11,227 bases of DNA from Acidimicrobiaceae bacterium (lineage in GTDB: Bacteria > Actinomycetota > Acidimicrobiia > Acidimicrobiales > Acidimicrobiaceae): NCBI GenBank assembly GCA_013044365.1, contig JABEUP010000017.1, positions 1-11,227 of the forward strand, in the 5' to 3' direction. Made by a program: the position numbers and the translations under genes. Positions 5,988 to 11,227 of the stretch are shown piece by piece. Below the pieces are notes generated by a model that searched no databases, was not told the origin of the DNA, and worked only from the letters and a program-made list of their open reading frames with translations. Each line of letters opens with the position of its first letter. Within the stretch, counting starts at the first letter, position 1.

Positions 5988-6324
5988 GTCGAGTTGGCCT
6001 GTAGGCGGGGTTCTGTCCAGTAGATAAATCTACCTGTGTGGCCATCCATCTATGCAGCCTACCTGGAGTATTATCATTTCTGATACGGCGGGCAACCTTT
6101 ACTCCATTTAGCCTTGCTCCGGGTGGGGTTTACCTAGCCATAAGAGTCGCCCCTTATGCTGGTGCGCTCTTACCGCACCGTTTCACCATCACCATATGTG
6201 GCTGTCTTTTTTCTGTGGCACTTTCCTGCAAGTCACCCTGACTGGCTGTTGGCCAGCACCCTGCCCTATGGAGCCCCGACCTTCCTCGGGAGTGCGCCTC
6301 CCGCGGCCACCCGGCCAACTCGAC
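5988..6324 (-). ncRNA. rnpB: RNase P RNA, bacterial class A
   Basis: This is the catalytic RNA of RNase P, which removes 5' leaders from precursor tRNAs. On the minus strand I recognise the 5' core GAGGAAGGUCGGGGCUCC (about 6287-6270), AGGGCAGGGUGCUGGCCAACAG after it, GGUGAAACGGUGCGGUAAGAGCG near the cruciform, and the L15 region GGUAAACCCCACCCGGAGCAAG containing the GGU that pairs with the tRNA CCA end. The 3' core ACAGAACCCCGCCU lies near 6016-6003. The 5' and 3' ends form a perfect 12-bp P1 helix (6313-6324 with 5988-5999), which sets the boundaries and a length of about 337 bases. P4 pairs as AGG-U-CGGGG (6282-6274) with CCCCG-CCU (6010-6003), with the universal bulged U kept. Compared with the common AAG-U-CCGGG form, two pairs have changed on both strands. 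The gene is divergent from sbcD and convergent with the Zn-ribbon gene. Confidence 0.97.
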
Positions 6325-6330
6325 TCCTTC

Positions 6331-6336
6331 ATTCTA
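6331..6336 (-). promoter_or_regulatory. Candidate -10 box of rnpB
   Basis: TAGAAT on the minus strand lies 6 bases before the G at 6324 that begins the perfect P1 helix, the right distance for a transcription start exactly at the RNA's 5' end. The expected -35 region (about 6354-6359, GCAGTG) is a poor match, so the assignment rests on the -10 box and spacing. Confidence 0.5.
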
Positions 6337-6413
6337 AATGCATTGGGAGCGGCCACTGCTGGGTGGATATGTAACTACCGATCGTTATGGTTGTGCATAG
6401 CGAAAACTGGTTT

Positions 6414-6419
6414 AAGGAG
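6414..6419 (+). promoter_or_regulatory. Ribosome binding site of sbcD
   Basis: AAGGAG lies 6 bases before the GTG at 6426 and fixes this start for SbcD. It is the strongest Shine-Dalgarno match in the window. Confidence 0.7.
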
Positions 6420-6425
6420 TCTTAG

Positions 6426-7535
6426 GTGAAGATTGCAGCACTTGGAGATGCCCATGTTGGACGGTCTACCTACCCGCTGGCAAATGATGGCGTGAATATT
6501 CGGGAACGTGATTTCGAGGATTCATTCTTAAGTGCGGTTGATTTGTTGTTGGAACAAAATCCCGATCTGATTCTATTTTTGGGCGACATCTTCGATTTTC
6601 CGCGGCCATCATTCAGATCATTTAGAACTGTACAAAAAGGACTTTTCGCAATTAGGAACTCGGGAGTTCCGTTGGTTGCCATCAGTGGAAATCACGACAC
6701 TCCGAGGCTGCGGGGTACTGAAAGTCCATATGGAGCTCTCCATGATGTTTTTCCAGAGTTTGGTTTGATCTTTAAGCAGAAATACGAGTTTTTTGACATT
6801 CGCGACGTGAGGGTGCATGGGATTCCGCAGATGCTGGCGGAGTCAGATACCCTCGATGCATTGGATCTTGCTGCATCCAACAAGAGTTTGACAAAGGTGA
6901 ATCTTGTAATCACCCATCCGAGAGTAAAGCAGCTTGCGCCTCGCTATGCAGACATAAACGAGATAGAACTCGACGCTGAGTCAATCCGGGGAGACTTTGC
7001 GCTATTAGGCCACTATCACTTCCATGCCAAAGTCAAGGAGAACATTTGGTATGCGGGATCAACCGACACATTTTCTTTTGGGGATAATCCAGAGGTATCG
7101 AAGGGAATTGCTGTTCTTGACACAGACGCTGGTTTGTGTTCACATATTCCCCTCGCTGGCCGGAGGCCTTTGTTGGATGCCGGGTTCGTATCTGCGCTGG
7201 GGTTCGGTCCGAAAGATATCGAGCGTGTCATAGAGGACCAATTGAGGGGCACGCCGGCGAATGCTGTCGTAAAACTGAGGCTGGATGGCGTGGATCCGTC
7301 CGCGTTCCGAATGGTTAATCCTGGCATTATTCGCGACCTGAGTGGTCACCTGCTCTATTTCCGCCTGGAGCCCGTATACGTTTCGTCAGCAATGGGGGTC
7401 GAACTTCCAGAGCTTGAGTCAATTCCCTCTAAATGGGCGCATTTCGTCGAATTTCAGGATGTCTCCAAAGACGAGAAGGTGGAAATATCGAAGATGGGTA
7501 TCGAGTATATCAACAAGGCGATTGAGGCTTCATGA
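6426..7535 (+). CDS. sbcD: SbcD-type DNA exonuclease, calcineurin-like metallophosphoesterase
   Basis: This is the Mre11-like nuclease subunit of the SbcCD complex, which cleaves DNA hairpins and protein-blocked ends using Mn2+. The five metallophosphoesterase motifs are present in order: GDAH (Asp8, His10), GDIFD (Asp54), GNHD (Asn89-His90-Asp91), ITHP (His164) and GHYH (His196, His198). The catalytic site therefore looks intact. The 369-residue length is within the family range; the C-terminal part (about 250-369) would be the DNA-binding/capping region and is poorly conserved. The GTG start at 6426 has AAGGAG at a 6-base spacing. The gene ends in an ATGA overlap with sbcC, the usual sign of translational coupling of the two subunits. 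rnpB is divergent about 100 bases upstream. Confidence 0.95.
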   Translation: MKIAALGDAHVGRSTYPLANDGVNIRERDFEDSFLSAVDLLLEQNPDLILFLGDIFDFPRPSFRSFRTVQKGLFAIRNSGVPLVAISGNHDTPRLRGTESPYGALHDVFPEFGLIFKQKYEFFDIRDVRVHGIPQMLAESDTLDALDLAASNKSLTKVNLVITHPRVKQLAPRYADINEIELDAESIRGDFALLGHYHFHAKVKENIWYAGSTDTFSFGDNPEVSKGIAVLDTDAGLCSHIPLAGRRPLLDAGFVSALGFGPKDIERVIEDQLRGTPANAVVKLRLDGVDPSAFRMVNPGIIRDLSGHLLYFRLEPVYVSSAMGVELPELESIPSKWAHFVEFQDVSKDEKVEISKMGIEYINKAIEAS

Positions 7536-9832
7536 GAATCTATCGAATCTCTTTACAAAATTACCGAGTATTCGAAGATCAGCTGGATCTTGAGTTGCCA
7601 TCAGGATTAATTGGGGTCTACGGTCCCAACGGGGCTGGCAAGTCATACCTCATCGAGTCAATCCCGTGGACGCTATATGGCCGAACCCGGACTTCAGTAC
7701 AGGATGTAAGGTCTTCGGGAAGTGATAAGGATTGTGTGACAGAGATTGAATTTGAACACGAGGACCATCTTTATCGAGTAAATCGTAGGGTTACCGGCCG
7801 TGGTTTGGTAAAAGCCCGCGTCTGGATAGACAATGATCTGGTATCTGACGGAGTAAAAGAAACGAACCGTGTCATCCATTCCGTTCTGGGAATGGATGTG
7901 GAGGCGTTCAGAGCCTCAGTTTTTGCTGAACAAAAGCAGCTCTCCGCATTTTCCGAAGCAAGCCCGGCAGACCGCCAAAAGCTGGTACTGTCGTTGCTCG
8001 GGATCACTCCGCTTGATAAAGCCCGGGACATGGCTCGTGCTGATGCTAGAGCACATCTGGAACAATTAAAACTCGCTAGGGCATCTATGCCTGAAGCACC
8101 TTCTTATTTTTTGGAACGCGACGAGTGCAAGGGCGAACTGGGAAGCGCAAAGCTGCAGTTGGAAAAGAGCCAAGAGGAGGTTCGCTATTGTATTCTTCTG
8201 GCTGAACGGGAGGCAAGTGAATATTCAAGGTTGGAGTCGCTGAAAATCAAAAGTGACCGAATTGTTGCCGTAGGCCGCGAGAAGCGCCGACTTTATGACG
8301 AGTTGTCCCTGCAGGTAACTTTGGTAGAGCAGGCAGGGAAGCGGCTTCAAGAGATCGAGGTCGAGATAGAGAGCTCTGATTTTGGGGATTCTGAGTTGCG
8401 CGTATATGAAATCGAAAGAAAACTCGCCGAAGTAAAGGCTTCAGTTAAAAAGCGGTCAGAACTAAAAAGAGTAAACGAGGAGCTGGGATTAGTGTTGAGT
8501 CCGAGCGGCTGTGCGACAGTCGAGGATTTGGATGCGACGCGGTCGAAAATGAGGGACCAGATTGCTATCAATGCAGAGAAAGTGAGTTTCCTCCGTACGG
8601 AATTCCGCGATCTTGAACTTGAGGTTGCTTCGATAGGTGCGGCGTGCGAGTCAGCCGAGAGAACTCTGAAAACGCTACTGAGTTTAGGGTCTGGTTCACC
8701 ATGTCCCACCTGTGGTAAAGAGTTGGGACATGGGTTTGCAGATCACCTCGCGGAGTGCCGCGCAATTTTAGCCGAGCAAACGGTTTTGTTCAACCGCGGC
8801 TGTAGCCAACTTCAAGAACGCGAACAGCAATTGGTATCCGCCGAGTTGAGGCAAAAGGAGCTACTGCGCGATGTCGAATTATTGGACCGGGCCTCGATAA
8901 GAGCCTCGATGCTTCGGGCCGTGTTATTAGAGAATGAGCCTCTCGAAAATAGTGATGAGTTAAACATTATGTTGGCTGATATCGTTCGTGAACTGGAATC
9001 CGCCAAGTCAGATCAAGTCAGGTTTCTTACCCTTACAGCCGAACGGCGTGAACTTGAGAGAATATTGAAATCAAGTTCCAGAGTTTTCGATTCTTACGGA
9101 GAGGTCGGACATGAGCTTGAGGAATTGAAGACGGAATTGCGGTGCTTGGCATTTGACCCGGATCATTTCAGACAACAAAAGGTTAAGAGGGAAACTGCTG
9201 ATCGCGAGGCCAAAAATGCTATTGAACGGTGTGAAGGCGAGAGATTTCGCGTACTCACGTTAGAGGGAAAGTTAGAGAAACTGGAAGCATTGATCGAGCA
9301 GTCCCTACAGGCACGGAAAGCGGTCGAACAATTAGAGGCGCGGTCAGAAGTTGTGAATCGTGTGGCCGAATATCTAAATGAGTTCCGACGGTCAACCATT
9401 GCTGCACTCGGTCCAAGGCTTGCGGCGGCTTCCGCGCTCCTCTTCTCTGAGTTGACTGAACGTGAATACGATTGCCTTGATGTCGATACCGGCACATGGC
9501 AATTGCGCATTTCAGATTCCGGTTTGTCGCACGATTTAACCCGATTTTCCGGTTCCGAGCGTGATCTCGCCAATTTGGCATTCAGAATTGCCATTTCTGA
9601 GCAGATAGGTCATAGTTTCGGGCAGCAGGTGGGATTGTTGGTCTTGGATGAGATTTTCGGACCTTTGGACGACCAACGGAAATTTGTTATGCTGACGGCT
9701 CTGGATAGCCTGAAGGCTCGATTCAATCAGGTTATCGTAGTCACGCATGGCATGGAGATTAAGGAGCAGATGCCGGGAGCTATTGAAGTCCTGAAATTGG
9801 GGGGTAGGCGGGCGACGGCAAGGGTGGCGTAG
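7532..9832 (+). CDS. sbcC: SbcC/Rad50-type SMC-like ATPase
   Basis: This is the ATPase partner of SbcD, which holds DNA and controls nuclease access. Residues 30-38 carry the Walker A motif YGPNGAGKS at the end of the first ABC half, and FAEQKQLSAF (131-140) matches the Q-loop region. Two long coiled-coil arms (about 175-375 and 410-615) flank a zinc hook CPTC (Cys391-Cys394) within GSPCPTCGKELGHGF. The second ABC half has the signature FSGSERDLANLAFRIA (672-687), Walker B LLVLDE (702-707, Glu707) and the H-loop His739 in VVTHG. At 766 residues it is much shorter than E. coli SbcC (about 1,048), the difference being in the arms. The ATG at 7532 overlaps the sbcD stop. A 9-bp inverted repeat follows 15 bases after the stop codon. 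Confidence 0.96.
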   Translation: MRIYRISLQNYRVFEDQLDLELPSGLIGVYGPNGAGKSYLIESIPWTLYGRTRTSVQDVRSSGSDKDCVTEIEFEHEDHLYRVNRRVTGRGLVKARVWIDNDLVSDGVKETNRVIHSVLGMDVEAFRASVFAEQKQLSAFSEASPADRQKLVLSLLGITPLDKARDMARADARAHLEQLKLARASMPEAPSYFLERDECKGELGSAKLQLEKSQEEVRYCILLAEREASEYSRLESLKIKSDRIVAVGREKRRLYDELSLQVTLVEQAGKRLQEIEVEIESSDFGDSELRVYEIERKLAEVKASVKKRSELKRVNEELGLVLSPSGCATVEDLDATRSKMRDQIAINAEKVSFLRTEFRDLELEVASIGAACESAERTLKTLLSLGSGSPCPTCGKELGHGFADHLAECRAILAEQTVLFNRGCSQLQEREQQLVSAELRQKELLRDVELLDRASIRASMLRAVLLENEPLENSDELNIMLADIVRELESAKSDQVRFLTLTAERRELERILKSSSRVFDSYGEVGHELEELKTELRCLAFDPDHFRQQKVKRETADREAKNAIERCEGERFRVLTLEGKLEKLEALIEQSLQARKAVEQLEARSEVVNRVAEYLNEFRRSTIAALGPRLAAASALLFSELTEREYDCLDVDTGTWQLRISDSGLSHDLTRFSGSERDLANLAFRIAISEQIGHSFGQQVGLLVLDEIFGPLDDQRKFVMLTALDSLKARFNQVIVVTHGMEIKEQMPGAIEVLKLGGRRATARVA

Positions 9833-9847
9833 CACTTCTGCAACCTC

Positions 9848-9873
9848 AGCCAAACAATTGTTTGTGTTTGGCT
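9848..9873. promoter_or_regulatory. Inverted repeat between sbcC and the sigma gene: terminator and/or operator
   Basis: AGCCAAACA (9848-9856) and TGTTTGGCT (9865-9873) are perfect 9-bp arms around an 8-base loop. A second palindrome, CAAACAATTGTTTG (9851-9864), overlaps them, so two alternative symmetric structures are possible. It lies 15 bases after the sbcC stop and overlaps the candidate -35 box of the sigma gene. No T-run follows (CGATGATTATAT), so it is a poor intrinsic terminator and a plausible regulator site. Confidence 0.45.
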
Positions 9874-9890
9874 CGATGATTATATATAAG
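9862..9890 (+). promoter_or_regulatory. Candidate promoter of the sigma factor gene
   Basis: TTGTGT (9862-9867) and TATAAG (9885-9890) are separated by 17 bases; overlapping TATATA hexamers at 9881-9888 are alternatives. The start of transcription would be near 9897, leaving a leader of only about 13 bases before the GTG at 9910. This fits with the lack of a Shine-Dalgarno sequence there. Confidence 0.4.
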
Positions 9891-9909
9891 AACTGGTACC
9901 CTTACAGTA

Positions 9910-10506
9910 GTGTTCAATCGACTCACGTTTGACCCTGTGGAAACGATAGTAAATGCAAAAGCAGGCGACAAAGACGCCCTGTCTAGGCTTTGGTGCATTC
10001 TTAATCCGGGGCTCGTGAGATACCTTACCTCGTTGGGGTGTAAATTTTCAGAGGATATAGCATCTGAGAGCTGGATCTCGCTTTCAAAAGTATTACCAAG
10101 ATTTCAGGGTGAACTCTCCTCTTTGCAGGGATTACTGTTCCAGATAGCCCGAGCTCGGTTGTACGATCAATTGCGGAAAGACTATAGGCGTCCGAAGCAG
10201 TTATTGATGGTTGTGGATGATCAGAATAGTTTTCGCAAAAATAATTATCATTCTGGCCCGGAAGCCTCTCTAGATGAGTCTTCTTCGCAAACCTTGGAAT
10301 GGTTGTCACAGATACCGACCACACAGGCCGAAGTGGTATCTCTTAGAGTTATCGTTGGATTATCTCATTATGAGATCTCTCAAATTATCGGAAAATCAGA
10401 GGGAGCAGTGAGAATCCTCTTTTTCAGGGGTTTGGAAAATCTTGAAAAAGTCGTTATCGGAGAGAAAAAATCTATGCTGCAGAAGAAATTCTTTTCCTCA
10501 GCGTAA
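9910..10506 (+). CDS. ECF-type RNA polymerase sigma factor
   Basis: This 198-residue sigma-70 family protein would direct RNA polymerase to a specific promoter set. Region 2 (about 13-95) contains AKAGDKDALSRLW (16-28), the core-binding/-10 segment EDIASESWISLSKVLPRFQG (48-67) and IARARLYDQLRKDYRRP (79-95). Region 4 (about 125-180) contains LSQIPTTQAEVVSLRVIVGLSHYEIS with the helix-turn-helix IIGKSEGAVRILFFRGLENL. This matches a common actinobacterial ECF type with PxxQAEVVxLRVVxGL and GKxxGxVRVLxxRxLxxL motifs. It has no extra C-terminal domain beyond a short basic tail. The GTG at 9910 has no clear Shine-Dalgarno sequence. A membrane-protein gene follows 35 bases downstream and is probably its regulator. 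The exact ECF group cannot be assigned from reading alone. Confidence 0.93.
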   Translation: MFNRLTFDPVETIVNAKAGDKDALSRLWCILNPGLVRYLTSLGCKFSEDIASESWISLSKVLPRFQGELSSLQGLLFQIARARLYDQLRKDYRRPKQLLMVVDDQNSFRKNNYHSGPEASLDESSSQTLEWLSQIPTTQAEVVSLRVIVGLSHYEISQIIGKSEGAVRILFFRGLENLEKVVIGEKKSMLQKKFFSSA

Positions 10507-10541
10507 CAAATCGACGGTTCAAATCGATCTGTTTGTGACTT

Positions 10542-11227
10542 ATGAATAACGACGATCGAACTTCCAGTGGTAATTTTGATGGATTTCATCACGACGAGAT
10601 GGATGAATTCATTGATCGTCTAATAGACGGCTCCCTTCCGGCAGGGAAAGAATTTTCTCCACTTGAAAGTGCCTTGATTGAAATGTCGGCGTTTTCAGCT
10701 CCTGAGATTGAAGTCGGAGGATCCTCGGTTGTCGAGAGGATGTCAGAGGAGATGGAAGCAGAGATACTGAGTCCGGCAGGACATAGCAAGCATGCCTACG
10801 TCACCCGGCTTCTCGGAGTCAAAGTAATAATTGCGCTTACTACCGCAGCGGCTTTCACCGGTGCGTCGGCGGCAGCTGCATCCGGTTCTCTGCCGGAGCC
10901 GATACAAAAGGCATTTTCTGCAGCAGTTTCAAACCTAGGTGTATCATTGCCGTCGTCGCCTGTGACCACCACCACCACTACTTCTGCAGCAGCTCCAGGC
11001 CAGTCGCAAACGGTCAATTCTCCGAACTCTCAGAGCTCGTCCACTACTACTGCAGTGACCAACTTGGCCATCGGGTCTGGTGAATCTGTTCCACCCAACT
11101 CCTCCTCTACGGTAGAACCTTCTTCGCCAAACTGCTTGCCGTTGCTTGCGCAGAGTATTTCATCTGCATTGTCATTGACCTCATCAAGTTCCACCACGAC
11201 CACGACAGTGCCACCCACCACGACCAC
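10542..11227 (+). CDS. Putative sigma-associated membrane protein / anti-sigma-like, Thr/Ser-rich exterior (3' end outside window)
   Basis: The frame is open from the ATG at 10542 to the window edge (228 residues visible). The acidic cytoplasmic N-terminus contains DEMDEFIDRLIDGSLP (18-33) and VVERMSEEMEAEI (63-75). One hydrophobic segment, LLGVKVIIALTTAAAFTGASA (90-110), is followed by GSLPEPIQKAFSAAVSNLGVSLP (115-137). This LP-P-Q-A...G-P motif after a TM helix recurs, as I recall, in actinobacterial membrane proteins encoded next to ECF sigma factors. The exterior is a long Thr/Ser/Pro/Asn-rich region with TTTTTT (142-147) and TTTTTVPPTTT (218-228), and one Cys (198). The position 35 bases after the sigma gene suggests an anti-sigma or sensor role, but no HXXXCXXC zinc anti-sigma motif is seen. 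The start has no clear Shine-Dalgarno sequence; the GTG at 10535 is out of frame. Confidence 0.8.
   Translation, partial: MNNDDRTSSGNFDGFHHDEMDEFIDRLIDGSLPAGKEFSPLESALIEMSAFSAPEIEVGGSSVVERMSEEMEAEILSPAGHSKHAYVTRLLGVKVIIALTTAAAFTGASAAAASGSLPEPIQKAFSAAVSNLGVSLPSSPVTTTTTTSAAAPGQSQTVNSPNSQSSSTTTAVTNLAIGSGESVPPNSSSTVEPSSPNCLPLLAQSISSALSLTSSSSTTTTTVPPTTT

Noticed and set aside
6038..6429. Three overlapping plus-strand reading frames of 67-77 codons
   Set aside because: They are antisense to rnpB or run past its 5' end; the structure and conserved core of the RNA explain the sequence.
10508..10527. Direct repeat AAATCGA between the sigma gene and its partner
   Set aside because: Only seven bases long in an AT-rich gap, with no dyad or promoter relation; likely chance.
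10796..11227. Val-rich minus-strand reading frames (VVVVV and similar)
   Set aside because: They are the complement of the ACC/ACG codons of the plus-strand Thr-rich protein.
10970..11227. ACC/ACG-rich stretches as a CRISPR array or non-coding repeat
   Set aside because: There are no regular spacers or fixed repeat length; the stretches keep one reading frame as Thr runs of a secreted region.

Overview
The window looks like chromosomal core sequence from an actinobacterium, probably an Acidimicrobiia-like lineage with moderate GC content (about half by eye, not computed). Reasons: a DUF2469 gene near trmD-rplS, a small Zn-ligand protein ending in an RRHWHNYCW-type motif, an actinobacterial-style ECF sigma/membrane-partner pair, and Thr/Ser-rich low-complexity tails on two envelope proteins. 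The species assignment is inference. I see no insertion sequence, CRISPR array, tRNA, rRNA or prophage.

Layout. Bases 1-1184 (+) hold the 3' part of trmD (cut by the window edge), rplS and a DUF2469 gene. In mycobacteria lepB and rnhB lie between rplS and the DUF2469 gene; here there is only a 93-base gap with a hairpin. Bases 1336-1665 (-) hold a small Cys/His protein, convergent with the DUF2469 gene. A roughly 400-base gap with hairpins and imperfect repeats precedes ppa (2069-2557, +). Then come a NifU C-terminal-type Fe-S scaffold gene (2677-3009), a class A penicillin-binding protein (3118-5211) and a coiled-coil Zn-ribbon protein (5261-5986). The RNase P RNA gene rnpB lies on the minus strand (about 5988-6324); its 3' end abuts the stop codon of the Zn-ribbon gene. 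Divergent from rnpB is the sbcD-sbcC pair (6426-9832), joined by an ATGA overlap. Last come an ECF sigma factor (9910-10506) and an open-ended gene (10542 to the window edge) for a one-TM, Thr/Ser-rich protein that is probably its membrane partner or anti-sigma factor.

Functions. The genes serve tRNA modification and processing (trmD, rnpB), ribosome assembly (rplS), phosphate metabolism (ppa), Fe-S biogenesis (NifU-like), peptidoglycan synthesis (PBP), DNA break and hairpin processing (sbcDC), and envelope-linked transcription control (sigma/partner). No new multi-gene defence or metabolic system is evident. The points most worth checking are a Glu at the position of the TrmD catalytic Asp, a compensated change in the RNase P P4 helix, the abutting 3' ends of rnpB and the Zn-ribbon gene, the missing lepB-rnhB, and the sigma/partner pair with a palindrome over its promoter.
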